Assembly: GCA_016699535.1 (NCBI GenBank)
Contig: CP064980.1
Location: 2,488,001 to 2,552,000 of the forward strand
DNA: 64,000 bases
Source of the DNA: Myxococcales bacterium
Lineage (GTDB): Bacteria; Myxococcota_A; Polyangia; Polyangiales; GCA-016699535
Reading direction: 5' to 3'
Shown here: positions 35,094 to 43,481 of the stretch, one piece after another
Layout of the letters: the number at the start of each line of letters is the position of its first letter
Numbering within the stretch: position 1 is the first letter of the stretch
Program-made: the position numbers and the translations under genes
The notes under the pieces: generated by a model
What the model was told of the DNA's origin: nothing
The model's database searches: none
Seen by the model: only the letters and a program-made list of their open reading frames with translations

Positions 35094-36475
35094 GGCGCCA
35101 CCTTTACAAAGGCTTTCTGAGCTGCATTGCCGCTACCCAAAGACCCGGTGCCAAAGTCGAACGGTCCGTTGAACTCAACAAGACTGTAAAGAGCTCCTGC
35201 CTCGGTTAAAATCATGTCAAAAAGCATTTCGTTGTCCTGTGCGCTCCAGAGCTTTGACCACGTGATTTGCTTTGCACTTGGACGGTAACGCAAGATGAAA
35301 ATGTCTCGGTTTTGTGAATTGCCCGGAAGCGTATAGGGCTTCCAACTACCCTCGCTGCTACCGCCAATATACAAGTCCCCGAAAGCGTCGATCTCGATGG
35401 ACGCTATCTCTCCCGCGATGACATCCCATGTTTTGTGGGAATTGAGACTGCCGTCCTCCAGAGAAAGGCTGGCTATCATAGGTCGTTGCGCTTCATGTCC
35501 GCCAACCCATACGGTTTGTTCGCCGATGCTTAGAGTATTGCAACCGTCATTACCCGGGCCTCCAAAGGTCTGCACCCAACGCAAAGCTCCATTGCTTGCA
35601 TTGAATGCCATGATGAAGATGTCAGTTCCTCCAATGGTCTCCCGTGTCACTCCATCGCCGAAGTTGTCTGTTGCGTTATCTGTGCCACCAAAATTGCCAC
35701 ATAGAATGACATGGTCTGCTTTGGCTTCAAGTGTGCCAAGCGGTGGCATTCCTGGGATGAGCGTGTTTGGCATGCTAAACGACAGTCCGGTGATCCACTG
35801 AACGTCCATGTTTTGCGTATCGAGTTTGGTGATGAACATATTGTTTGGTGGTTGAACTAGACTTTCGCCAACAACCACGTTTATGTTGTCGTTCATTGTA
35901 CCCGCTACGAAAACCGAATCAGACGCAATGTCGAATAGTGGTCCTTCGATTTGGTTGCCTGCGAAAACAAAGTCCTTTGCGCTAAGCATGGATCCATCGC
36001 TTGGATCGATGGCGAGGATACTCATGTGAGTGGCGCCGTCGGTGATGTCTTCAAACACTGGCGACGCATTGTACGACGGTGCTTTAGCGGAAGGTGACAG
36101 CATTCCAAGAAACAAACGATCGCCTCCCATCTCTAGACGTTCAGAGTCCGCTTCAAAGTCGACATCCCACAACGAACTGCCATTGCCGTCATAACTTGAA
36201 AGCGTTTCAGTATCGGCGGTATGGGTTATGAGAAAAAATTGATCACTACTGCCTACGGCCAAGTGCTGTGTTTCGTCAGGCACCACTTGCGCCCACTCGA
36301 CATGCAGGGTGCTTGGATCAGATTGGTCTTGGGCTTGCGGGTCGATGCATTGGCCGTCTTGCTTTTGTTTAGTGCTTGGGCAGCGGACTTCGGCGCAGGC
36401 GTTTAGTGTGGCTAGGGAGATGGCCAGATAGAATAAGGTGCGATGGCTTGGTTTGAGGTGCGTTTGATGGGGCAT
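35090..36475 (-). CDS. Beta-propeller-like lipoprotein
   Basis: A 461-residue protein from the ATG at 36475 (MPHQTHLKPSHRTLFYLAIS) with lipobox-like TLNAC. The mature part has repeated strands of propeller type: GGDRLFLGMLSPS, SDSVFVAGTMNDNINVVVG, AKADHVILCGNFGGTDNA, GEQTVWVGGHEAQRP, DAFGDLYIGGSSEGSW. It shares repeat type and arrangement with the neighbour at 33473, so the two are likely paralogues. It is the first gene of the long minus-strand array that ends at 23073, and a promoter is expected in the 66 bases before it, but none is certain. Confidence 0.75.
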   Translation of the reverse strand: MPHQTHLKPSHRTLFYLAISLATLNACAEVRCPSTKQKQDGQCIDPQAQDQSDPSTLHVEWAQVVPDETQHLAVGSSDQFFLITHTADTETLSSYDGNGSSLWDVDFEADSERLEMGGDRLFLGMLSPSAKAPSYNASPVFEDITDGATHMSILAIDPSDGSMLSAKDFVFAGNQIEGPLFDIASDSVFVAGTMNDNINVVVGESLVQPPNNMFITKLDTQNMDVQWITGLSFSMPNTLIPGMPPLGTLEAKADHVILCGNFGGTDNATDNFGDGVTRETIGGTDIFIMAFNASNGALRWVQTFGGPGNDGCNTLSIGEQTVWVGGHEAQRPMIASLSLEDGSLNSHKTWDVIAGEIASIEIDAFGDLYIGGSSEGSWKPYTLPGNSQNRDIFILRYRPSAKQITWSKLWSAQDNEMLFDMILTEAGALYSLVEFNGPFDFGTGSLGSGNAAQKAFVKVAP

Positions 36476-36541
36476 GCGAAATAACGCACAACCTAGCACA
36501 CCGCTGTGGTGTTCGGCTAGCTATGGTATACTAAAAAGCAG

Positions 36542-37702
36542 TTATAAGAGGCTGTTTGTTTGCCAGAGCCATGTTAAAAAATCTCGCCACGGCAGGATTT
36601 CAATGCCTTCACTGGTTTTACGTGGACGGGTGTCGAGCGAGACTAGCATGAGCCTTGCTTTGGGATATTCCTCGGCAAAGGCTTTGAGCCCTTTTAGATG
36701 GTTGGCATTGACGTGTTGGGTTGACTTGATTTCGATAGCGATATCCGCGTCGCCTAAAATGAAATCGACTTCAAATCCTGAGGCGGTACGCCAATAACAC
36801 AGAGGATAGCGCTGCTGTCCATAGGCTAAGCGAGCTACAAGTTCCATGTAGATGAAGTGCTCAAAGGCTTGACCAAACAGTTCGGAGCCTGCTTCAACTT
36901 TGCCGCGTCGCGTGAGCTCAGCAACTACTCCGAGATCAAAAAAATAAAATTTCGGTGTTTCAATAGTTCGACGTTTGACGCGTTTGCGGAATGCGGGGAG
37001 GAAATTCCCAACCAGTGTGTCCGCTAGAATTTGATAGTATGATTTGACAGTTTGTGGACTGACGCCGCAGTCTCGTCCTACGGTAGTGTAACTTAGTATC
37101 TCGGCGTTGCTTAACGCGGCGACTTGTAGAAATCGCGAAAAGATATCAAGGCGTCGTACCAGAGCCTCTGCTTGAATTTCTTCTTTTAGATACTCCCCAA
37201 CGTAGGCATCGCGGAGCGCATCGTAATGCTTGCTGTCGTAGTGCCTGGGCAACAGTCCACGATTTAATGCTTTGCTCAATGAGAAGTCTTCGATTTCTGT
37301 GGATACCAATGGTTTAAGTTCATAGCGAAGCGCACGTCCCCCAAGGAGATTGGCATGGGAACTTTTGAGTTTGCGTGCACTGGAGCCACACAGCACAAAG
37401 CGAAGCCCGCGATTCTCAATGAGCCAGTGCACCTCGTCGAGAAGTTCAGGAAGCTTTTGGACTTCGTCTATAATTATCGGTTCATGCTGGTTTTTGCCAT
37501 TGAGCCCTTTTGCTTCGCAGTCTTCACGAAGTAGCCCAGGATCGGAGAGCAAGCGACGATAGTCTCGGCTTAGGAGCAAATCGTAGCGAATGGCTTGTGG
37601 GAACAGCGAGCTCAGCAAAGTGCTTTTCCCGGTCTGTCGGGGACCCCATAAAAAACAGCTTTCTTTTGATGATAGTGCGAGGGTTTGCCTGCGTTTATAC
37701 AT
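36542..37702 (-). CDS. AAA ATPase with DUF4143 domain
   Basis: A 386-residue protein of the ATPase/DUF4143 family. Walker A is GPRQTGKST (residues 20-28), Walker B is IIIDEVQKLP, and a sensor-like FVLCGSSARKLK follows. The C-terminal domain has the nuclease-like FEVDFILGDADIAIEIKS (D...ExK). These proteins are widespread, often on mobile or variable loci, and their role is poorly known. The start codon lies inside a 9-nt inverted repeat (37700-37734). The gene is monocistronic: it ends 66 nt before the lipoprotein array. Confidence 0.88.
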   Translation of the reverse strand: MYKRRQTLALSSKESCFLWGPRQTGKSTLLSSLFPQAIRYDLLLSRDYRRLLSDPGLLREDCEAKGLNGKNQHEPIIIDEVQKLPELLDEVHWLIENRGLRFVLCGSSARKLKSSHANLLGGRALRYELKPLVSTEIEDFSLSKALNRGLLPRHYDSKHYDALRDAYVGEYLKEEIQAEALVRRLDIFSRFLQVAALSNAEILSYTTVGRDCGVSPQTVKSYYQILADTLVGNFLPAFRKRVKRRTIETPKFYFFDLGVVAELTRRGKVEAGSELFGQAFEHFIYMELVARLAYGQQRYPLCYWRTASGFEVDFILGDADIAIEIKSTQHVNANHLKGLKAFAEEYPKARLMLVSLDTRPRKTSEGIEILPWRDFLTWLWQTNSLL

Positions 37703-37734
37703 GATAATGATAACCCTTACTTAGGATTATCATG
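37700..37734. promoter_or_regulatory. Inverted repeat at DUF4143 ATPase start
   Basis: CATGATAAT at 37700-37708 is an exact inverted repeat of ATTATCATG at 37726-37734, with 17 nt between. The first arm contains the ATPase start codon (read on the minus strand). It could be an autoregulatory operator. A second partial copy, TGATAA at 37708-37713, overlaps the spacer. Confidence 0.5.
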
Positions 37735-37765
37735 GCTTCTGGGCGCTGGCAAGGGAGACCTAACT

Positions 37766-38212
37766 TTAGCTGGTCTGCTTTTTCTTGGCTGGCTTTTCTT
37801 TTTTTTCTTCGGGAGCTTTGGGCTCTTTTTTCTTTTCGGGTTCGGGGGCTTTGCTGGGCGGGCCGTAGTCGGCGAGCAGCTTTTTGCGTAGCTGGCTTAG
37901 CAGCATGCTTTCAACGTAGCTGGGCATGCCGGGGATTTGCACAACGGTTTTGATGATGCCCTTTTTATCTTTGTCTTTGATGAGCTCGATGCTGGCAGGG
38001 AACTCTTTGTTGTTTTCTTGGTAGCGAAAGAGCAAAAATCCCATTTTCTCGTCGCGTTCATCGACCGGATAGCGCATGTCCACAAGCACGAGGCGCACCG
38101 CTGTGCTCCAAAGCTGGGTGTAGCTGTACTCAAAGTCTTCTTCGCTTCTAGCGTGAGCCGGCTTGGGTGAAGCCAGAGCGAAAACCGACAGGAATAGAAA
38201 CCATCGCAGCAT
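37766..38212 (-). CDS. Exported hypothetical protein with Lys/Glu/Pro tail
   Basis: A 148-residue protein with signal peptide MLRWFLFLSVFALASPKPAHA, cleaved before RSEEDF. A compact domain follows (YTQLWSTAVRLVLVDMRYPV, EKMGFLLFRYQENNKEFPAS, IKTVVQIPGMPSYVESML). The last 35 residues are almost only Lys, Glu and Pro. A short domain of this type with a charged tail suggests a periplasmic protein; no family is recognised. It lies 63 nt before the DUF4143 gene on the same strand. Confidence 0.65.
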   Translation of the reverse strand: MLRWFLFLSVFALASPKPAHARSEEDFEYSYTQLWSTAVRLVLVDMRYPVDERDEKMGFLLFRYQENNKEFPASIELIKDKDKKGIIKTVVQIPGMPSYVESMLLSQLRKKLLADYGPPSKAPEPEKKKEPKAPEEKKEKPAKKKQTS

Positions 38213-38268
38213 GCCTACATGCTAAGCAAAGCAGCACACGAAGCGCCATTTTTCTGCAATGAAGCGAT

Positions 38269-38376
38269 TTAACGATGCAGGATGTGCCAAGCCACGGCGG
38301 ACCAAGCCCCAAAGGTGGCGAGATAAACGGTGGTATCGAGGATCATGACGGTCATACGCTCTACTTTTTGTCGCAT
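38269..38376 (-). CDS. Possible small membrane protein (35 aa)
   Basis: An ATG at 38376 opens a 35-codon frame with a basic start (MRQKVER) and one hydrophobic segment (MILDTTVYLATFGAWSAVAW) ending HILHR. It fits the pattern of a single-pass small protein and fills an otherwise empty gap. There is no clear ribosome binding site, so it may be chance. Confidence 0.3.
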   Translation of the reverse strand: MRQKVERMTVMILDTTVYLATFGAWSAVAWHILHR

Positions 38377-38437
38377 CGCAACAAAGTGAAGGCATGATCA
38401 TGCAGGCAGATGCCTCTTTGTGGCAAGTTTTGCGGAA

Positions 38438-39460
38438 TTACCCAGGACTGCTTGGTCGCGTTAGCAAATCTTTCATGTGAAGTTTCATGGTGTAGACGGG
38501 AATCAGGCCTACGAGCGCTACGAAGCTGGCTTGGATGGTGTAGAGCAAAAAGATAAAGACGGAGCCGGGGCCGGCCACGATACTTTCGGCCAAGTAGAGT
38601 TTGAGGCCAACGGAGACTGCCAGTTGGAAGTTGCCAAACAAGCCTGGGCCTGCGGGCAAAAGGACGCCTAAGGCTAAGATACCAACCAAGCCGACTGCGT
38701 GATCAAGTCCGATGGGCAGGCCACAGCCGCGTGCCAAAAACCACATGCCAAGCGCGTTGATGCCCCAGTAAAGCAAGGTTTCAACCACGAAGGGCACGAA
38801 CAGTGCGGGACGGCTGAGTACGCCTAGGCCATTGGCCAGGCTGTCGAGTTTTTCGCTGACCAGATGCGAGAGTCGGTCTGAAAACAAACCAATGGTTTTG
38901 CGCACAAGCTTCAGGGCGAACTTACGCTGGTATAAAAACAAACCGAGCATGATGAAGGCTGCGGCGAAAACAATCAGCATGGTGTAGCCGTAGTACGGCA
39001 AGGACTTGACCAAAGTATCGTCGCTTGGAACTCGGTCGATAAAGAACAAGGCCCAGACGACAAAGAGCGTGGTGACCAGGCCGTCGAGCACGCGCTCAAT
39101 GGCGACGGTGCCGATGCCGGCTGACATAGGAATGCCGAGGCGCAATTTGCCAAGCACAGGCCTGACGAACTCGCCTAAACGCAAAGGCAAAGCGAAGATG
39201 GCAAAGAAGCTGATCCAGCAGATGCGGACGCATTCGGGGATGCGAATCGGATAGATTTGGGCGATGAGGTAGCGCCAGCGTGTGGCGCGAAACCAATGGT
39301 TGGCGACCAAAAGCACGATGTAGCCGGGGATGGCCCACCATTTGACCACGGAAAAGGCTGAAGGCGATGGCAATAAAGGCACGCCGCATTTGGAGACTAA
39401 CCATGCAAACAACGCGCCGAGCGCGATGGAGGTGATAAGCTTTGGTAAGAGGTGTTTGAG
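38438..39460 (-). CDS. Flippase-like membrane protein (UPF0104/LPG synthase TM family)
   Basis: A 340-residue polytopic protein from the ATG at 39460 (MLKHLLPKLITSIALGALFAW). It has about eight membrane segments. Family marks include NHWFRATRWRYLI, the ALPLRLGEFVRP motif and the GPGLFGNFQLAVSVGL stretch that correspond to the RxGE- and GPG-containing regions of the lysylphosphatidylglycerol synthase transmembrane domain (UPF0104). Members move or modify lipids at the inner membrane. A second member lies at 50404-51360. The start lies inside the ribE frame, so ribE and this gene overlap. Confidence 0.8.
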   Translation of the reverse strand, partial: LKHLLPKLITSIALGALFAWLVSKCGVPLLPSPSAFSVVKWWAIPGYIVLLVANHWFRATRWRYLIAQIYPIRIPECVRICWISFFAIFALPLRLGEFVRPVLGKLRLGIPMSAGIGTVAIERVLDGLVTTLFVVWALFFIDRVPSDDTLVKSLPYYGYTMLIVFAAAFIMLGLFLYQRKFALKLVRKTIGLFSDRLSHLVSEKLDSLANGLGVLSRPALFVPFVVETLLYWGINALGMWFLARGCGLPIGLDHAVGLVGILALGVLLPAGPGLFGNFQLAVSVGLKLYLAESIVAGPGSVFIFLLYTIQASFVALVGLIPVYTMKLHMKDLLTRPSSPG

Positions 39461-40055
39461 CATTCGATAACTTTGTGGCTTCGATGAAGCGCGCTGCATA
39501 CCTTGCGAGGATATCGACTTCGACATTGACGACCCCGCCCTGGGCGAGCTTTTTAAAGCATGTGTGCTCCAGCGTATAGGGCACTAGCATCACTTCGAAA
39601 CGATTTTGCCTCACTTCGTTGACGGTGAGGCTTACGCCATCAAGTGCGATGGAGCCCTTTTTCGCGACAAAGGGGGCAAGCTCGTTCGGGATTTCAAACT
39701 CGAGCTGAGCATTTTGACCCACCGGGGTTGCGCTTATCAAATGTGCTTTTCCATCGATGTGGCCGGTGACAATGTGGCCGCCTAGGCGGTCGCTGGCGCG
39801 AAGGGCTCGTTCAAGATGAAGCTGCGTGCCGACTTGAACGCTTTCTAGGGTCGTCAAACGAAGCGTTTCGTTGGATGCTTCGGCGCTGAAGTGCATGCCA
39901 TCGATGGCGGATACGGTAAGGCAGGTGCCATTGACCGCGATGGATTCACCCAGCACAAGCGCATCGAAGCTGCTTTTGATCGTGATTTGCAAGCCCTCCG
40001 GGATAGTTTTGCACGAATGCAGCTCGCCAAGGCTTTCGATGATGCCGGTGAACAT
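39096..40055 (-). CDS. ribE: Riboflavin synthase alpha chain, with abnormal C-terminal extension
   Basis: Makes riboflavin from two molecules of 6,7-dimethyl-8-ribityllumazine. Residues 1-97 and 98-195 form the two lumazine-binding barrels: MFTGIIESLGELHS, LGESIAVNGTCLTVSAID, RLGGHIVTGHIDGKAHL, KGSIALDGVSLTVNEV, VNVEVDILARY. The family normally ends at about 200-220 residues, but this frame runs for 319 residues, crossing 365 nt of the flippase-like gene in another frame. The part after about residue 200 (near 39450) is basic and has no family character. Most likely a base error near 39460 removed the true stop. It starts 2 nt after the ribD stop. Confidence 0.85.
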   Translation of the reverse strand: MFTGIIESLGELHSCKTIPEGLQITIKSSFDALVLGESIAVNGTCLTVSAIDGMHFSAEASNETLRLTTLESVQVGTQLHLERALRASDRLGGHIVTGHIDGKAHLISATPVGQNAQLEFEIPNELAPFVAKKGSIALDGVSLTVNEVRQNRFEVMLVPYTLEHTCFKKLAQGGVVNVEVDILARYAARFIEATKLSNAQTPLTKAYHLHRARRVVCMVSLQMRRAFIAIAFSLFRGQMVGHPRLHRAFGRQPLVSRHTLALPHRPNLSDSHPRMRPHLLDQLLCHLRFAFAFRRVRQACAWQIAPRHSYVSRHRHRRH

Positions 40056-40057
40056 GG

Positions 40058-41143
40058 CTACAAGGCTCCTTCGAGCAAGATATCCTCGCCGATTTGCGTG
40101 ACGCGGCTGTGTTTGAGGCGCAAGACATCGTCCATGGTGCGGGTGTCTTGCACATCAAGCAAGGGCATGGCGTTTTTGTCGGCAAACAAGATGGGGGCGA
40201 TAAAAAGCATCACGCGGTCGATTAGCTTTTGCTTCATAAAGGCGCTGTGCACACGGCTGCCACCTTCGATAAGAACATGCATGTAATCGCGACGACCCAG
40301 TTCTTCGAGCACCTCAGCAAGTTTTAATCCGCCCTCCTCGTCTTCTGCGATTTGAAATAGCTCGGCGCCGGCTTCAAGCAAAGCGCGCTCATTCTCGATG
40401 CTTGCTTTTGGGCCATGAAAAATCAGGCAAGGCTTGGGCGAAGAGCTAAGAATTTTGGCTTGTGGTGGCGTTTTTAGAGTGGGATCGAGCACTGCGCGCA
40501 AAGGCTGCGGCGCATCGCTGTCTCGTACGTTGAGTTCGGGATCATCGGCAAGCACAGTCTGCACGCCGACGATGACGCATCCTGTCTCTGCGCGTTTGTC
40601 TCGTGCAAGTTTTCGCGCTGCTTCGCCCGTGATCCATTTCGATTGGCCGTTTGCGGTAGCGATGCGACCATCCAGACTGAGCGCGGCTTTGAGGGTGACC
40701 AGCGGGATGCCGGTGGTGTAGTGCTTCTTAAAGTCAGCCACGAGCTCTTCGGCTTCGGATTGGCATACACCGAGCTCGACTTCGAGGCCGGCTTGTTTCA
40801 AACGTTCATAACCGGAGGGCAGTCGATTGGCTGGATCAAGGCAGCCGATGACGATGCGCGCGATGCTTGCTTCGATGATAGCATCGGTGCAGGGTTGCGT
40901 ACGGCCGTGGTGGTTGCAGGGCTCGAGCGTCACGTAAAGCGTAGCGCCTTTTGCGGCCTCCAACGAGCCTTCGAGCGCAGCGACTTCGGCATGGGCAAGG
41001 CCCACTTGTTTATGAAAGCCTGTGCTCAGCACCTTCCCGTCTTTGACCAGCACGGCTCCCACATGAGGGTTGGGACTGGTAAATCCACGCTTGGCTTCGC
41101 GAAGGGCAAGCTGCATCATCTCTTCATCAAAGGAAGCGCTCAC
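40058..41143 (-). CDS. ribD: Bifunctional riboflavin biosynthesis deaminase/reductase
   Basis: Catalyses two early steps of riboflavin synthesis. The N-terminal deaminase domain has the zinc motif HAEVAAL and EPCNHHGRTQPCTDAI (residues about 50-88), where His and the two Cys bind zinc and Glu is catalytic. The C-terminal reductase domain has LVTLKAALSLDGRIAT, SKWITGEAAR and the HVLIEGGSRVHSAFM segment. Length 361 residues is normal. It overlaps nrdR by 4 nt (ATGA) and precedes ribE by 2 nt, forming the common nrdR-ribD-ribE order. Confidence 0.95.
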   Translation of the reverse strand: MSASFDEEMMQLALREAKRGFTSPNPHVGAVLVKDGKVLSTGFHKQVGLAHAEVAALEGSLEAAKGATLYVTLEPCNHHGRTQPCTDAIIEASIARIVIGCLDPANRLPSGYERLKQAGLEVELGVCQSEAEELVADFKKHYTTGIPLVTLKAALSLDGRIATANGQSKWITGEAARKLARDKRAETGCVIVGVQTVLADDPELNVRDSDAPQPLRAVLDPTLKTPPQAKILSSSPKPCLIFHGPKASIENERALLEAGAELFQIAEDEEGGLKLAEVLEELGRRDYMHVLIEGGSRVHSAFMKQKLIDRVMLFIAPILFADKNAMPLLDVQDTRTMDDVLRLKHSRVTQIGEDILLEGAL

Positions 41144-41610
41144 TGTGAACCCTCCGGTGGATCGTCGAGCAAATGCGATAATGCGCCCATGAACTCGTGG
41201 ATGTCTTTGAAACTGCGGTACACGCTTGCAAAGCGAACGTAGGCGACTTGATCAATGTCGCGGAGTTTTTCCATGAGTTTTTCACCGATGAGCGATGAGT
41301 GCACTTCTTTTTCGCCGAGTTCAACAAGCTCGCGCTCAACTTGGCTTACCAATTGATCCAACGCTTCGCTTGAAACGGGGCGTTTCTCGCAAGCACGCCG
41401 CAGTCCTGATAAGACTTTCAAACGATCAAAGGGCTCACGACGGTCATCTTTTTTGATCACCAGAGGCAGGACTTGCTCGACGCGCTCGTAGGTGGTGTAG
41501 CGTCTTGTGCAGCCTTCGCATTCACGCCGGCGCCGCGTGACTTCGCCGCCTTGCGATAGTCGCGAGTCCATGACTCTGTTTTCAAGCACACCGCAAAAAG
41601 GACATTTCAT
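41140..41610 (-). CDS. nrdR: Transcriptional repressor NrdR
   Basis: A 156-residue regulator of ribonucleotide reductase genes, controlled by ATP/dATP. The N-terminal zinc ribbon reads MKCPFCG, then RRRRECEGCTRRYTTYE, with four Cys. The ATP-cone domain follows (LVIKKDDRREPFDRLKVLSG, then VSSEALDQLVSQVERELVE, and the DIDQVAYVRFASVYRSFKD end). The true start is the ATG at 41610; the frame upstream to 41811 is antisense-like and unsupported. No NrdR box was identified within the window. Confidence 0.95.
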   Translation of the reverse strand: MKCPFCGVLENRVMDSRLSQGGEVTRRRRECEGCTRRYTTYERVEQVLPLVIKKDDRREPFDRLKVLSGLRRACEKRPVSSEALDQLVSQVERELVELGEKEVHSSLIGEKLMEKLRDIDQVAYVRFASVYRSFKDIHEFMGALSHLLDDPPEGSQ

Positions 41611-41617
41611 AAATACC

Positions 41618-42172
41618 TTAAGGAAAACGTTGGGCGGGTTTGCCGCGGTTGTAGATGAAACGGAAGTAGCCGGAAAGATCCGCGTAGTTGTCGTCTGGAG
41701 TTTCGGAATTCTCAAAATGCAGGGCATCCAGCACGGCATCAATGCTGACTGCGTCTTTGTCTTCTTCAGGAGCGTAGATAGCGTTGAAGGTGATGGTACC
41801 CGAGGTGGCATAGAGTGAGACGGGTGTTTTCCTGCGTTCGACGGGGCAAGTTTCGTTGAGAAAAAGAACCGCTTCCCAAAGCCCGTCGTCTACGGTCAGG
41901 GGTTGTTCGAGCATGTCGTTTTGAAGAGCGCTCGCATCGTCAATGTAAATAAACATGCCATCGCTGCGGATTTGCAAATCGCTGCCGTGCTGAAGCAGGA
42001 TATCCAGCCGCTCCTCGCGGGGCTCGGCCGAGAAAAAATTGGGATCGAGATGGTATGTTCCCTGTTTGTTGCAATCTTTGAGCGCGATTTGCCCGTCGAT
42101 TTCGCCTTCGCCCTCGCCCACTGCGCATCCTAAACCAACGAAAAGCAAAACCAAAAGGCAGCTTTTAGGCAA
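41618..42172 (-). CDS. Hypothetical lipoprotein
   Basis: A 184-residue lipoprotein with signal LPKSCLLVLLFVGLGC (lipobox VGLGC). The best start is TTG at 42172, 5 nt after a strong GGAGG, and 8 nt inside the end of mnmA; the ATG at 42196 has no such site. The mature part (GTYHLDPNFFSAEPREERLD, LYATSGTITFNAIYAPEEDK) looks like a beta-sandwich. It has two further Cys (KDCNKQG, ETCPVE). No family is recognised. It ends 7 nt before the nrdR start. Confidence 0.65.
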   Translation of the reverse strand: MPKSCLLVLLFVGLGCAVGEGEGEIDGQIALKDCNKQGTYHLDPNFFSAEPREERLDILLQHGSDLQIRSDGMFIYIDDASALQNDMLEQPLTVDDGLWEAVLFLNETCPVERRKTPVSLYATSGTITFNAIYAPEEDKDAVSIDAVLDALHFENSETPDDNYADLSGYFRFIYNRGKPAQRFP

Positions 42173-43229
42173 TGTAGCCTCCTGCAAGTACCGCATCGTC
42201 TTTATAAATCACCGCGGCTTGCCCTGGCGTAATCGCAAATTGTTGCTCGTCAAACTCGGCGATAAAGCCATCGCTGGTGGGCTGCACGCGTGCATCACTT
42301 GGCTCGTGCCGATAGCGAATGCGAACTTTGGCGCGAAAGGCGTGTTCGGGTTTAGGAACAAGCCAACTGACTCCTTCGGCGCGAACTTCTTTTGCGCCCA
42401 AGCTGGAGCGCTCGCCGACAACCACTTTGTCTTCTTCGGGCAAGATACGTAGCACGTAGCGCGGCTTACCGCCTCCGAGACCCAGGCCTTTGCGTTGTCC
42501 GACGGTGAAGCGATGAACGCCGTCGTGCTCTGCAAGGGCTTGGTTGTTTTCATCGACAATGGTGCCGCTCTTTGAAAGAGAACGCTGGCGGTCGACAAAG
42601 CCGCCGATGTCGCCGTCGGGCACAAAGCATAGCGATTGGGACTCAGGTTTCGTTGCGTTGGGTAAGTTGTACTTTAGGGCAAGCTTTCGCACTTCGTCTT
42701 TGGTGAGCTCTCCAAGCGGAAAAAGCATGCGCTCAAACACAAAGCTTGGCACCCCGAACAAAAAGTAGCTTTGGTCTTTGTTGTAGTCGCGGCCACGCAG
42801 GATGGTGTTAACTTTGTCGCCGTCATGTTGCAGTCTGACGTAGTGTCCGGTAGCGACATGACTTGCGCCAAAGGCATCGGCCACTTCAAGTAAACGGGTC
42901 AGTTTGACGTGTTGATTGCACGAGACGCAGGGAATGGGCGTGCGGCCTTTGATGTAAGTATCCAAGAAAGGATCAACCACGGTGTTTCGGAAAGCTTTGC
43001 GTTCATCGAGCACGTAATGTGGAATGCCCAAATGATCACAACTGCGCCGAGCATCGTCGCGGTCTTCCGGTGCGCAGCATTTGCCAACTTGCTCGCCTTT
43101 ACCAGCATCCCACAAGTGCAAGGTGACACCGACCAAGTCGTAACCCTGCTCTTTAAGCACGGCAGCGGCCAGCGAAGAATCCACTCCGCCGCTCATTGCG
43201 ACCAAGACGCGTTTGATTGCTGTGCCCAT
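42165..43229 (-). CDS. mnmA: tRNA-specific 2-thiouridylase MnmA
   Basis: A 354-residue enzyme that adds sulfur to U34 of tRNA Lys, Glu and Gln. The PP-loop is SGGVDSS (13-19). The two active Cys are in PCVSCNQHVK (Cys104) and QSLCFVPDGD. GHYVRLQHDG, KDQSYFLFGV and GQRKGLGLGGG are family marks. The length is typical. The cysteine desulfurase at 43482-44612 may supply the sulfur. Confidence 0.95.
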   Translation of the reverse strand: MGTAIKRVLVAMSGGVDSSLAAAVLKEQGYDLVGVTLHLWDAGKGEQVGKCCAPEDRDDARRSCDHLGIPHYVLDERKAFRNTVVDPFLDTYIKGRTPIPCVSCNQHVKLTRLLEVADAFGASHVATGHYVRLQHDGDKVNTILRGRDYNKDQSYFLFGVPSFVFERMLFPLGELTKDEVRKLALKYNLPNATKPESQSLCFVPDGDIGGFVDRQRSLSKSGTIVDENNQALAEHDGVHRFTVGQRKGLGLGGGKPRYVLRILPEEDKVVVGERSSLGAKEVRAEGVSWLVPKPEHAFRAKVRIRYRHEPSDARVQPTSDGFIAEFDEQQFAITPGQAAVIYKDDAVLAGGYIA

Positions 43230-43481
43230 CTACACGCTAACTGCGATGTTTAGTAGCGAAGATCAAGCCTTTTTCGTTCGAGGCGCGCTTGAGTTTGTTG
43301 TTTTCGCGTGGCATCGGCTCGGGAAAACCGGAACTGCCCAAAATTACAGTATACCACAAACTCGAATTCTTTTGAATAGAAAGCCGGAATCTCAAAGGAT
43401 CACGGCGAAATCTGCATAGTTTTCCATGGCTTATTGGGCAAAGTTGCGTCTGCTGGCACGCTTGCCGCTTAAAGCTGAAAT

